Positions 1-11,300 of a stretch of DNA of 64,000 nucleotides are shown here, one piece after another. Below the pieces are notes generated by a model. The model worked only from the letters and a program-made list of their open reading frames with translations. It was not told the DNA's origin and made no database searches. Where the stretch lies: positions 124,001 to 188,000 of the forward strand of contig JAPTYO010000021.1 of NCBI GenBank assembly GCA_036873135.1, given 5' to 3'. Made by a program: the position numbers and the translations under genes. Source of the DNA: Clarkia xantiana subsp. parviflora. Its lineage: Eukaryota; Streptophyta; Magnoliopsida; Myrtales; Onagraceae. Position 1 is the first letter of the stretch. Every line of letters begins with the position of its first letter.

Positions 1-1
1 T

Positions 2-1169
2 CAATTTTGTCGGGTGGAGAATCTGGACTCCTCCGAGGAGACGGATGAGGGCGGCTCCCTGATTCATCGTCGGAGGATGGGACAGTCCCCATTGAAACCA
101 ACCTCCAAGGGGCTGCCCCCTTCACCTTCTTCACAACAGCGACAGCCGTCACCCATCCATGACTTTACTCCCTCTCCGGAACAAGGCGAGTCGGAGGCGC
201 GCCCCTCCACGACTCGAGTCGGTCCTTCCCCTCTCCCCTTCGACGGGATTTTTTACAAGGCCTACGACCCCGCGCAGAAGGAGGCTCCCTGGACCCCGAT
301 CCAAACGCTGCAAGGGGTCCAGCTCCGACAGGGTGACGCATACCCAGAGCTGGCCCCGCATCTGCTGGCAGGCTCAATCCTGCCCTCTCTGAGGTATCCG
401 ATTTCCCTGGATCGGGAGGGCATCCGTCGGGATGTCCAAGAAATGTCTATCCGCCGGATAGAGGTAAGACTTCTCATTTTCCTCCTCTTCATCAATTTCG
501 CAAGTTATTCATATGCTAACACTTCTCTTCTTCCCTTCGCAGGAAATGGCGAACATCAACCGCTGCTTCGGGTAAATCTTCGCCTTCGAGGAAGCCCTGG
601 AGCAAGAGCGGGCAAAGGAAGCTCCCGCGGTTATAGCTAAGCTTGAGGAGGATCTCACGGCCAAGGAGCAGGCCATCCTCGACCGAAAGACTCGGGACCT
701 CCAAAAGCAGGTTCGTGACTTTGAGGGTCTCCTGAAGCGGGAGCGGCAAATTGCTGAGGACAAACTTGTCCTTGAGAAGAAGGCTCTAGAGGAGCAAATC
801 GCTGAGGTTCCTGCGCAGCTGGTCGCGGCTGAGACCAAGGGCCAGGAAGATTATCGAGGGTCCGAGGACTTCCAAGCTGATGCAGTGAAGTTCTGCAGCG
901 CGGAGGTGGAGAACACCCTCTTCAACGCAGTCGAGGAACTCCATCTGGAGTATGGCGACGCCATCAACTTCGAGAAGTCTCCGTTTCTCGCTCCCTTCGC
1001 GAAGAAATACTTTGCCCTCTCGGAGGAGAGTGATGAGGGGAACACTCCCGCGGAGACTCCAAGTGCCGACGCCCCGATAATCGACCCTCCAGCAGCTGAA
1101 CCTATGGAGCCTTCGGCCACCGATCTTGTGGACCCTGCTCCCGCTGATGCCAATAAGGACCAAGCTTAA
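2..1169 (+). pseudogene. Antisense gene of element C, 3' exons only (coiled-coil protein of Tat elements)
   Basis: The frame is open from position 2. The first exon piece encodes a Ser/Pro-rich linker (LDSSEETDEGGS) and a conserved block around WTPIQTLQGV and HLLAGSILPS, ending at 463. An intron runs 464-542 (GTAAGA...CGCAG). The last exon (543-1169) encodes a long Glu/Lys/Leu-rich coiled coil and an acidic Pro/Ala tail ending with TAA. Within that exon a TAA at 573-575 interrupts the spliced frame where the homologue in F reads Tyr, so the copy is broken. It is antisense to gag-pol of C. Function is unknown; homologues lie in A (19404-22117) and F (35465-36941). Confidence 0.8.
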
Positions 1170-1282
1170 ATGCTTTTATCTTTATAGTCCTTGTAATTTT
1201 CCTCTTCCTTGTAATGCATTCTCGGGCCTTTGAGCCCTCTTCAATATCAGACTATCTTAGTTCCGATTTTCCATTGCACTTC

Positions 1283-1535
1283 TCAAAGCGACTTAACTAT
1301 GCCACCTAAGCCATTTCAACACATCACTTAAGACGATTTAACCACTTGCACCCCCTAAGGTGACTTAATATCGTGCACCACTTAAGGCGACTTTCCAACA
1401 CTCAGAATAAATCCAAGAACCATGCATCACTTAAGGCGACTTAATCTCGTGCACCACTTAAGGCGACTTAATCTCGTGCACCACTTAAGGCGACTTTTCC
1501 TCATGCACCACTTAAGGCGACTTAATCTCGTGCAC
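1283..1535. repeat. Minisatellite of element C, left part
   Basis: Degenerate tandem copies of a roughly 26-bp unit built on GTGCACCACTTAAGGCGACT, with spacers that change in length. It lies between the 3' ends of the antisense gene and of pol. Element A is inserted in it, and the same unit resumes at 23405. Confidence 0.85.
1531..1535. repeat. Target-site duplication of element A (TGCAC)
   Basis: TGCAC lies directly before the 5' LTR of A at 1531-1535 and directly after its 3' LTR at 23405-23409. This proves A inserted as one unit into the minisatellite of C. Confidence 0.95.
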
Positions 1536-2254
1536 TGATGGGTTCGACTATAGCCGTCAGGCCCTTTAACGGTGAGAAAACGGCAAACAGGCCCACCAGG
1601 CCCAAAATGAAGGTCAGGATGACCTAAGGAGAAGGGTCCCGACGAAGGGAGTCCCGACGATGAAAGGTCCCGACGGAGTCGGTCCCGACAGTGGAGCTGG
1701 AAGCTCCCGATTAGAAGCCTCTAAGTAGGCCCCGATGATGAATCCCTGAGAATGATTGGCCCTGTCACGATGACGAGGGGCCCCGAGCGGTGACACAACG
1801 AGACAACTCTGGAGTCCCCGACAGAAGTCGGGACTCGTTATCAGAGGATAAGGCCAAGATACGCGGGGCGTGGCCGAGATGCGCGGAACGTGGTTAAGAT
1901 ACACAGAGCGTGGCCGAGATACGCGGGGCGTGGCCGAGATACACGAGATCATGTCCTAGATAGGCGGGATCACGTCCGAGATATGCGGGATACGGGCTAA
2001 CCACCCCCAACGGTTCATCAGGTACCTGAGGCATCTCTTCGCCTATAAAAGGGAAAGAGGTCACCTCAGATAACTTACGTTGAATTCAATACACTTTGAG
2101 ATTACTTGCTTGCCAGTCATACGAGACACTCATTTAAGCATCGGAGAGGGATTCTAGGTCACCGCCCGGTCTATCCCCTCTTGCAGGATTGCGTGGAGCA
2201 AAGGAGCTAGGATTGCCGTCAAAGTCCGTACCGGAGTTCCACCGTGATCCAACA
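1536..2254 (+). repeat. 5' LTR of element A
   Basis: Starts TGATGGGTTCG and ends CCAACA just before the primer-binding site. A TATA box (TATAAAA) is at 2044-2050. U3 (about 1850-1990) carries a run of 20-22-bp degenerate repeats around CGTGGCCGAGATACGCGG. The partner copy is 22686-23404. Confidence 0.95.
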
Positions 2255-2273
2255 TTGGCGCCGTCTGTGGGAA
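2255..2273 (+). promoter_or_regulatory. Primer-binding site of element A
   Basis: TTGGCGCCGTCTGTGGGAA follows the LTR directly. The first bases (TGGCGCCGT) complement the 3' end of plant tRNA-Asp; the remainder is not a perfect match. The same site occurs in C and F, and a close variant in B and G. Confidence 0.8.
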
Positions 2274-2290
2274 ACAAACAAAAAGCTGAT

Positions 2291-3116
2291 ATGCCTTCTA
2301 CTCGATCAATGGCGGCTGGCAAGCACAGAAGACAGGGACAATCCGGTGGTTCCCGTCACCCCGCTGCAACAAATCTGGATTCAGTACCAGAACATGAGGA
2401 AAACCAGAACCATCCCCCGGCTGAGCTCTCCCAGACAGGGGGGGCACAATGGAGATCCCGAAGATATTGCTCCTCAGCACCAGGGCAATAGGGGGCATGA
2501 GGCTCCCCCAGCTGCAGACTTGACAAGGGCCGTGGCGGAAGACATGCCCATGTTCCTGGCAGCCGTAGAGGCTCTCTTGGATCGGAGAGAAGCTGCGAGG
2601 AGGCAGGAGGAGATGCCCCCGTTGGAGGAAGTGGCCCCGCCAACAGAGGGTCGGAACGCACAGGAAGCCCCGCCCCGAGGCCAGGACGGCAGTAGGGCAA
2701 CCGGTCAGCCGGAGATGTTCGTGGTTGATGGGCCAGGACCAGTACAGCACAGGACCATTCCCCTGAATGGTCCCATCACTCCCGACCAGGTGGTAAAAAT
2801 CGTGAACATCTGTATGGGAGAACAGAAGCCACTGGTGTCGGAGCTAAGGGATCGATCCACTCATCCCTTCGTCCCCCGACTCATCGACACCCTAGCCCCG
2901 CCTGGGCTAGGCATCCCCACGATCAAGGAGTACGATGGCGAAGGAGATCCAGTCCGCCATGTCCAGAAGCACCTCATGGCGTGTTTGGGAAGAGCCCCGA
3001 GCGAGGAAATAGTGTGTACGCTGTTCCAAAACACACTGGGAGAAAGAGCCCTGACCTAGTTCTTTAGTCTGCCCCCAGGCTGCATCACTTGCTGGGTAGA
3101 CATGCACGACCGATTC
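2291..3116 (+). pseudogene. Gag N-terminal half of element A (split by element B)
   Basis: The ATG at 2291 lies 36 bases after the LTR and starts MPSTRSMAAGK, as in C and F. The product is the structural capsid protein. The N-terminal third is low-complexity; the capsid-like part contains PITPDQVVKIVNICMGEQ and YDGEGDPVRHVQKHLMA. A single extra G in a G-run near 2450 shifts the frame compared with C. TAG at 3057-3059 stands where homologues have Trp in the WFFSLP motif. The reading frame stops at 3116 because B is inserted, and resumes at 13775 (IQQYQGRRRLLKSV). Gag is fused in frame to pol in this family. Confidence 0.9.
3112..3116. repeat. Target-site duplication of element B (GATTC)
   Basis: GATTC at 3112-3116 is repeated at 13770-13774, directly outside the two LTRs of B. 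Joining across it restores the gag frame of element A. Confidence 0.95.
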
Positions 3117-4057
3117 TGATGGATATACGCCTAATTTGAACCCGTTGACTTCCAAATCGTTGTATTTTTATCGTCCCATTTATGATTGCGAATCGAAAAT
3201 TCAACCCGGACACTTCGCGAGAACATCGACGGCTCGGACGGGGCCGAAGCGCCCGTCCGACAGAGGCGAACTCACCTAGGTGAGGTTGGGTGGCCACACC
3301 CGACCTCCCCTAGGGGAAATCGGGTCAGCCGACCCGATCTCCCCTAGGGGAGATCGGGTTGGCCAACCCGATCTCTCCTAGGAGAGATCGGGTTGGCCAA
3401 CCCGATCTCTCCTAGGAGAGATCGGGTCAGCCAACCCGATCTCTCCTAGGAGAGATCGGGTTGGCCAACCCGATCCCTCCTAGGAGGGATGGGGTTGGCC
3501 AACCCCACCCTCCCTAGGAGGGGTTGGGTGTCCTCACCCAACCCCTACCCTTTGGGGTCGGATTTCTTCCCCCCCAAGGGTCCCGGCACCCCTTTCAGAC
3601 GCCCATGCTCGGTCCACTCCGCCTGCCTCATCCGAATCCTAAAGTCTTAATTATACGCTTAAAGGTTAATTAATTGTATTTAGGGGCTAACGATGTCATT
3701 AAGCCACCTTAATGACACCGTTGCCTATAAATACCCCATCTTCACAACTCATTTGAACATCTTGGCCATTTGAACAATTTAGCTCTGACATCTCTCTAGC
3801 TTTATCTCTCTAGAAATATAGTTCTGACTTAGGCATCGGAGAGGGTTCACCAGGCACCACCCCCCCCTCCTCCGTGTCTGGTATTGCCCCTTTTGCAGGG
3901 CAAAGGGAGAGAAGAAGAGAAGGAACCAAGGGAGGAAGAAAAGGAAGAAGGACATAGACAAAGACAAGGCAACTCGAGAAGACCGGATCATACACATCCC
4001 CCGTAAGGAGTGAGATCAAAGCCGACACCCCGTTGACCTAGATCTCATAACTTAACA
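3117..4057 (+). repeat. 5' LTR of element B
   Basis: Starts TGATGGATATACG and ends CTTAACA. TATA box TATAAAT at 3726-3732. The U3 part holds a tandem palindrome array (3272-3545). It is 34 bp longer than the 3' LTR, exactly one array unit. Confidence 0.95.
3272..3545. repeat. Tandem array of perfect palindromes in U3 of the LTR
   Basis: Eight palindromes centred on CCTAGG, most flanked by CCCGATCT and AGATCGGG arms, alternate with TTGGCCAA-type palindromes; the basic unit is 34 bp. The 3' LTR of B (about 13018-13255) has seven centres. The LTRs of G have six (53743-53945) and seven (63467-63690). Each unit could form a hairpin on either strand. Confidence 0.93.
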
Positions 4058-4058
4058 C

Positions 4059-4077
4059 TTGGCGCCGTCTGTAGGCT
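4059..4077 (+). promoter_or_regulatory. Primer-binding site of element B
   Basis: TTGGCGCCGTCTGTAGGCT lies one base after the LTR. Its first 14 bases equal the site of element A, so both families appear to use the same primer tRNA. Confidence 0.75.
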
Positions 4078-4108
4078 TCGGACAGAAAGCCTGGCTATTA
4101 CACGAGCT

Positions 4109-7100
4109 ATGACGAACAGTAGGGTGTCCAGGCCCCAACACCCACCCGGGGGCAATGGGCGGAGAAGAGAACCCATACCTCCAGGGAGGCGGCCTGACCT
4201 GGGAAGCAGCCAATGCATCCAGAGCCCCAAGAAATACCACAACCTCCTCAGCAACAGAACAACCAGGAGGGAGGACCTTCACGCCCAGCTGGGGCTGAGT
4301 CCTCCACAGCCTCCACCCCCCGGGCAAGAAGGCCACAGAGAGCAAGAGGACAACAGGGAGTGCCTTCCCACAACACGGCACCCCCTGAGGGATACTATTA
4401 TGAAGAGCAACCCCAAGGGTACCCGTATGGGATGCCAGCACAGAGAGGTGGCAACCGCGCCCACACAGCATATGCAAGGCAAGCATACACCCAAGGGACT
4501 TACACTGAAGCTCAGGAGGAGGAGCAGATCCCGACAGAAGAGCACTACTCGCACCCTCGAGCAGGGCAGCGAGAGGAACAAAGAAGATATTACCAAGAGC
4601 CACCCCCAGAGGGAAGGCAACAATTCGTGCCTCCTAGGCAACAGCAGAACAACAGGGCTTACACCCCGCTTGGGGAGGAAAGACAAGCAAGACCTCCAAG
4701 GAGGCAGGACTTCTATGAAGCACCCCAGCAGGCGTATCAAGAGTACACCTACAGTCCATACCAGCAGGGACAAGGGAACCCAGTAAGCCCAGTCTACAAC
4801 TACAATGGATATCAGAGGGATTATACTCCGGCACAGGTAGTGATCACCCCGGAGGAGATAGAAGCCATGATAACCCGGAAATTGAATGAGTCAAAGAAAC
4901 CCAGCCTGCATTGTCTAAGTGACAAGACGAACCACCCTTTCACAAGGGAGCTGGAGATGAACAGGGTGCCAGACTCCCTACACACTGTGCAAATTGCAAA
5001 GTACAATGGAAAGGGAGACCCCCTAGAGCATATCCAACAGCATGAGGCCTCTCTATTCGGGAGGACAACTGACGAAAGATACAAGGCACTCCTTTTCCCA
5101 AACACCCTATCAGGGGTGGCCTCACATTGGTTCTTCAGCCTGCCCTCTGAGAGCATTCACTCATGGGAGCAGCTAAAAGCTAAATTCCTGCAGAGATACC
5201 TAGGGGAGAGGAAACTCCTCAAGGGAACAGGCTCCATTGATGACGTAAAACAAGAATACGATGAAACCCTGGCCAGCTACTACACTAGGTTCAACCAGAA
5301 TATTGCAGACATCCAGGGAGACATCACTGAAGGGGAGATAATCCGAGCCTTTATCAGAAACTTAGGTCGCTTTGGGTCAACATTGGCTGAAAAGATGGCC
5401 AAAAAGCCAGCAAGCACCTTAGAGGAGCTTGCAGGAAGAGTTAAAACGCATATTGACCTTGAAAGGCACAGGGCAAGCAAGAAGGCCAAAATCCAGGCAG
5501 CAAAGGAGGATAATCAAAGGCCAAACAAAGGCAAGCCACCCCAGGCACCACAGCATGCAAGGCAGCAGGAGTGGCGTCCGCCACAGCAGGAGTGGCGTCC
5601 ACCACAGCAAAGAAACCAAATGGGTGAACCCTTAAAGGCCAGAGAAATAAACGTCATTAAGTTCATCCCACTGAACGCCACTCCAGCCACCGTACTTAGA
5701 GAGATGCGGAACCAAAAGCTATGGTCACCCCCTGCAAAGTGGAGAGCCCCAATGGTAGGAAATCACAAGGATAGATGGTGTGACAACCACGAGGCTTATG
5801 GTCACGACACAAATGAATGCTTTAGCTTAAAGCTAAGCATAAACAACATCGTCCAGAGGGGAGAACTGAAGCAATTCGTAGACCATGGGGGCAATAGTAT
5901 GCAACTGGGGCCACCACAGAAAGACAAGGGCAAGGGAAAGGTAGACCATAACCCTCCACCCAACAAAAGAGGAGTCATCAACATGATACATGGAGGAGCA
6001 GCATCAGGTGGCCCAACTGCTAACGCAAGAGAAGTCTATGCATCCAAGCTAAGCTCAGTGCCAAGGTGGAGAAAAAGGCCAAGAGAAGGAGAAGAAGTGA
6101 AGATCGAGTTCTCGGAGAAGGACAAGAGCCACATCGTCTTTCCACATGACGATGCTCTAGTTATTACTTTAGATATTGACAATTTTGATGTAAAGAGAAT
6201 TTTGGTGGATGGGGGCAGCTCAGCTGACCTCCTAAGCCTGAGAGTGTTGGAAGAGATAGGGAAAACCAAAGCAGACATCAATCCGGTCAACTTCCCCCTA
6301 GTTGGCTTCTCAGGGGCAACAAGTTACCCCCTGGGGATGATAACATTGCCAGTGACCATGGGCCAAGGATGGACCCAGCTGAAGGTAAATGTCAATTTCT
6401 TGGTGGTTGAAAGCCTGGGAGCCTACAATGGGATCCTAGGAAGGACAACCATAAATCCATATGAAATAGTGCCATCCACTGTTCACCAAAGTTGAAGTAT
6501 ATCACGGAGAACGGGGTTGGAGAGGTCCTGGGTGATCAACGCACCGCAAGGCAATGCTACGTCAACTCAATGAGACATGGATCACACAGGACAGATACAG
6601 TGGCTATGGTCATGGCAGGAGCTAACCAGGAAAGAAGAAAGAGGGGAGGGAGACAAAGGCAAGGAAGGAGGAGGAGTGGAGTGACACTCCGTTTGAGCAG
6701 GCAGCTTTTTCAAACAGTGCCTACAAGGAAACACAGGAGCAAGGCTGTGAAGGTGACATCCATACCTTGGCAGCCGGACACCATAATAGGGAGCAGGACA
6801 AGGGACTCCATCCTAAGAGGCTTCCGCCACATAGATGATATCAAGCAAATGCCGCAGGAGCCCATATCAAGCTATTTCCAGAGATTCTTCAATTATGGTG
6901 CCAACATGGACATCACAAGGGGAGAAGCAGTCAGAGCATTCATCAGACACATGCATCCAAGCTCATTCGAGGCCTATGGAGGGCTCTATGAGATGGTCAT
7001 GACGAGCACAATGAGAGAGCTCAAGGCGAAACTGGACAGGGCATTTGAACAAGAGGCGGAACAGTTAGATGAAATTCCAGAGAAAGGAAGAGAAGCAGAC

Positions 7101-7376
7101 ACATTGGGAGGAGGTGTCAATTTCACATTCACACCCCTCACGCTCAGCATAGAAGAAATTTTCCACAAGCGCCTCAAGCAAGAGCTGCCAGCATGCAGGG
7201 AGGAAGGCAAGGCCTTCCTAGGTAGAGATGCACAGGGTTGGTGTGAGTACCATGGGACCTGGGGGCATCAAACCAACAACTGCATGGTGTTGAAGGTGGA
7301 AGTGGAAGAAATGATCTACAATGGAAGCTTCAAAGAGTACGTGGCAACAGACACAGTGACCACACCATATCCTTAG
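4109..7376 (+). pseudogene. Gag - protease-like - second gag polyprotein of element B (two frameshifts)
   Basis: The ATG at 4109 (MTNSRVSRPQ) is followed by about 230 Pro/Gln/Arg-rich residues, then a retrotransposon gag core (FNGKGDPLEH-like, WFFSLPSE), a CHHC knuckle (WCDNHEAYGHDTNEC), a retropepsin-like part (RILVDGGSSADLL) and a second gag-like part. The latter has a core (IDDIKQMPQEPISSYFQRF) and its own CHHC knuckle (WCEYHGTWGHQTNNC), ending near 7376. Compared with G, B lacks one C near 4197 and one base near 6490, so three reading pieces remain. The order replaces RT, RNase H and integrase by the second gag. The structural role is inferred from family resemblance. Confidence 0.9.
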
Positions 7377-7640
7377 TTTCATATCTAGCATTTTGCATGT
7401 TTTAGCTTTACAAGCTTTTCAAAAAACAACTCTTGAGAAGGAGAACTCACGAAGTTACTCCAACTCTACAACTATCTTCGATTTCCTACAAAGGATGTCT
7501 TGGTGCACCAAGGCATCCCGAGTGTACAAAAACATGAATGCTCCTAAGAGAGTAATAGTTATTCAAAAGTATTTACCAGTGAATGCGATGTTACAATCAC
7601 CAAGTTATCCTTACACAGATATGACTTCAAGTCAACAACC

Positions 7641-8155
7641 TTCGACGCCCCCAAGAGCGTATCTTGAGAGTAGTCTTCGTACTACGACATTCGACGCCCC
7701 CAAGAGCGTATCTTGAGAGTAGTGTTCATACTACGACCTTCGACGCCCCCAAGAGCGTATCTTGAGAGTAGTTATTATACTACGACCTTCGACGCACCAA
7801 GAGCGTATCTTGAGAGTGGTTTCCAAAAACTACGAACTTCGACGCCCCCAAGAGCGTATCTTGAGAGTAGTGTTCATACTACAACCTTCGACGCCCCCAA
7901 GAGCGTATCTTGAGAGTAGTTATTACACTACGACTTCGACGCACCAAGAGCGTATCTTGAGAGTGGTTTCCAAAAACTACGAATTCGACGCCCCCAGGAG
8001 CGTATCTTGAGGTAGATTTGCAACCTACCAGATTCGACGCCCCCAAGAGCGTATCTTGAGGTAGAAAAAACACTACCAGTTCGACGCCCCCAAGAGCGTA
8101 TCTTGAGGTAGATTTCAAACTACCAGTTCGACGCCCACCAGGAGCGTATCTTTGG
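7641..8155. repeat. Minisatellite of element B, 46-50-bp units
   Basis: About ten to eleven tandem units, each starting TTCGACGCCCCCAAGAGCGT and continuing ATCTTGAGAGTAGT, with a variable linker. It lies between the end of the two-gag ORF and the end of the antisense gene. G has the homologous array at about 58821-59370. Confidence 0.9.
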
Positions 8156-8370
8156 TCTAACCTGAGCCCTCCGGGAGCCTATCCTGCGAAACGTTAAGTG
8201 CCGTCCGAGAGCCTGTCTCGTGAACAGTTTGACACGCGTCAAGAAGGTATCGGTGGACTAACCTGTGCCCTCCGGGAGCTTATCCTGCGAAACGTTAAGT
8301 GCCGTCCGAGAGCCTGTCTCGTGAAAAGATTTCGACGCCCACCAAGAGCGTATCTTTGGTCTAACAGTAC
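8156..8370. repeat. Second tandem repeat of element B, about 100-bp unit, two copies
   Basis: Units contain CCCTCCGGGAGC, TATCCTGCGAAACGTTAAGT and GCCGTCCGAGAGCCTGTCTC. B has two copies; G has three (58540-58805). Confidence 0.85.
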
Positions 8371-8835
8371 AACGTATACCGTGTAAGGGGTATCAGAAGA
8401 GATCATCACACCATGTTTAAAAGGATACCATGTTTAGAAGGGTACCATGCTTAGAAGGATACCATACTCGGAAGGGTAACATGAGAAAGAAATTTCTAAG
8501 TAAAGTAATGTGAAGAACAAGTAATGTTTTTTCTTTATGAAATGGCAGGTAAGACATGAAGGAAAACACGAAAGAAGGATAAGTAAAGGAAACACACCAA
8601 GTAAAGAGTCCATACCCAAAGAGCCATACACAAGGCATAGGGAGCCATCATGAGAAGAGATATATACAAAAGCATGAGAAGCACTAATGTAAAGGCAAAC
8701 AAACCACGTAGTCAACAACATAATGCGGCAAAGGAAAGTAACAACAAACACCATCACAATCTCAAAAGACACTCAACCCGTACAAGGGGAGAAGGAGTGT
8801 AGTTATATATACAAGGATAGTATGAGATAAACAAG
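8371..8835. other. Region between repeats and antisense gene end in element B
   Basis: A few short copies of a unit around AAGGATACCATG lie at 8410-8485. The rest is the 3' flank of the antisense gene and is conserved in G (58043-58480). I see no ORF of interest. Confidence 0.6.
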
Positions 8836-11300
8836 TCAGTCAGAACCCTCGGGGGAGTCACCCTCACCCCCTGAAGCTGAACCGCCAGCGGAAATAGATG
8901 AGGAAGAGGAATCTGAGGTACCAATCTCCACAGGTGTAGCATCCACCTGGGCTGGGGCAGCCTCGTCTACAACAGCAGCCTGACCCATCAGAACAGTCGC
9001 GTAGCCAGTGGCATATGGCCCAAAGTCACCAAGGTCACCAAACGGGAACTGAGGATCAATCCGGTATATGTGATCAACCAGATACTCACCGAACTGGTTC
9101 ATCTCCTGGGTGAGACGCGTGCTATAGTCGGCGGTGAAGGCAGAGGAGGCCTTATACTCAGATACCGCGACAGCCCTCTCCTCCGCCCGACACTTAGTCT
9201 CCAACCTCCGCAGCTCCTCAGAATGGACAGACGTGGCAACCTCAGCTTCCCGACGCAAACTGCCCACAGTGGTCTCAAGCAAGGACACCTGGTCCTGGAG
9301 CTCCTGCAGCCTCAAATCAGATATACGCGCCTTCTCGGCAGCAGTGGCGACCTCCGCCTTGAGAGAAACCTGGCTGTCCTCAAGGGTCTTCCTCTCGTCA
9401 GATTACTCGAGCACGAGCGAGGACATGTTCACCATGTCAGATATGCCCTAACAATTCAAACAAGGGATGAATAACCGAAAGATAGACATTATGAAAGAAA
9501 TAAGAGGAAAGCAAAGAACAACTTACAGGTGCATAACGAGAGAGTACCCTTGAACAAAGCGCCGAGTCTCCCCAGGAGACTTGGGCGGAGCAACACGATC
9601 CCCAGGGGGAACGGCACCGCGGAGGACGCGGACACCAACCTCAGGAGTCCGCAAAGAGGAAGTGCTATCGAGGTGGAACTCCTTCAGACCAGCGAAGGGA
9701 ATCCACTCAGACCCAATAACATCTTCATCAGTGAGCCGTGCGAAATCCTTCCGACTTAAAGTCGGAGGCCCACCTACACAAGTAAAGCAAGTCAAAGGAG
9801 AGTATAAACATACAAGGATCAGTACAAGGTAGAGATCATACCTGAGGACCGTGCCCTCGGCTGGGGGGCAGGGGAACCACCACCAGCAGGTCGCTTCCCT
9901 TTGTCAGCCAGGGAAGGCACCTCTTCGACCACCATCTCCTTATCACGAGATAGGGTCGGAGGACGAGCAGTAGGCGAAGCAGGATCCACAGCCTTCTTCC
10001 TCTTAGCAGCCGAGGCCCCGGCCTCAGAATCAGATCGCCACGGCTTGGACTTGGAAGGTCCAGAATCTCTGCCAACGGAGACGACCCTCTCAGTCACCAA
10101 GGGGGAGCGCACTAGCAAGGTAAGAAAAACAAGATAAGGAAAACATAAGTTACATCATAAAGAAGCAAATAGAAGAAAGCATACCAGAGGCCCCAGCCTT
10201 CTTCCCAGGCAGAGGGGATTTCTTCAAAGCAGAACTAGAAGGAGCCTTCCTCTTGCTCAGATCAACAGGGGCTCCCTGCATGTTATAGGTTTTTCCATGA
10301 AACCAACCTACAAAGGAAGAGCAGAAGGTAAATAAAGATGGAAAGACCAAGTGACATACCGAACCCCCGGAGTCAGGAGTCAGACTGATCCCGGCCTCGT
10401 AAAGATCCGTCTCAGTTATTAAAGACACGGGGCAGTAAGACCGGGTCCTGTTGCTCTCGTGAATGATCTTCATAGTCTTCAAATCATCCGAAGAGAACTC
10501 TCCAAAAGCAGGCCAACCATCGGACCGATCCTCATTCAGGACCGACCAAGTGACGTATCGGTCCGTAATGAAGAAGTAGTGCTTAGCCCAGTGACTGGCC
10601 GAATTGTCAATCTGGGTCACAAAACGGAGAGAGGTATCCCACTCGACCCCACTCAACCCGAAATCAGAGAATCGGGGATCTCTGAAGGTCGGATGGCGAG
10701 TTACGAAACTCGCAAACCCCACCCTCGTCCGGTACTGGAACCGATAGAAACATCGGAATAGAACGAGAGAGTACTTCCAGGAGTACCAATGGCACAATAC
10801 CCGGAAGCCCACCCAGACGCGGAGGGCACTGGGGGCAAGGTTCACAGGAGAAATCCTGAAAAACCGGCTCAACTCTATAAGCTCGTCACAGTAAGGCAGT
10901 CTCAGCCCGAATCGGATCTGAGAGGGGTACACGGCGACCTTCCCTATAGGAGGCTCCGTCGCCGTCCCGCGAGTATTCCCCAAGGAGGGGAGAAAAGGAT
11001 ACAGAGGCTCATCTAGGGGACTGATATCTCCTAGGGTGACATGTTCGTTGTAATCGGACCTAGTGATATGGTTCTCTGACAGAATAGCAAGACCTAAGGC
11101 AAAGATAGCAAGAAACCCCAAAGCACGAATCAAATTTCGACTAACACCCCAATGAAGGTCACGATACTAAGCTAGCAATAGGAAAGGAAGTAACGCAACC
11201 GAAAAGGAAGAGAAAAAGGAACTCACTCATCCTTCGGAGAATACGGCGTCTCTGAAGAGTCTGCGTACGTGGACACCACCAGGAGTATAGTACCTGCCAC
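8836..11300 (-). pseudogene. Antisense six-exon gene of element B (start and nonsense mutations)
   Basis: The exon layout equals the intact copy in G: 11227-11300, 10360-11059, 10185-10275, 9842-10111, 9527-9774 and 8836-9447, all with GT-AG introns. Exon 2 has the conserved block RFGLRLPYCDELIEL and LAPSALRVWVGFRVLC, exon 4 a basic stretch (KRKKAVD), and the last exon a coiled coil with an acidic Ser tail. Two differences from G matter: the longer-exon start codon reads GTG (11298-11300), and TAA (plus strand TTA, 9403-9405) replaces a Leu codon in exon 6. The four-base alternative start exon ATGA remains. The N-terminal domain resembles Pfam PF04195 (putative gypsy-type transposon); function unknown. 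Confidence 0.85.

Noticed and set aside
2255..2273. tRNA gene fragment at the LTR border
   Set aside because: Only the 3' complement is present, as expected for a primer-binding site.
4279..4773. Minus-strand ORF rich in Leu and Ser
   Set aside because: Shadow of the Pro/Gln-rich gag N-terminus of B; the same applies to 62220-62714 in G.
11061..11133. Hydrophobic N-terminus (LGFLAIFALGLAIL) as signal peptide or membrane segment of the antisense protein
   Set aside because: It is translated intron sequence between the exon 1 donor and the exon 2 acceptor; the spliced frame skips it.
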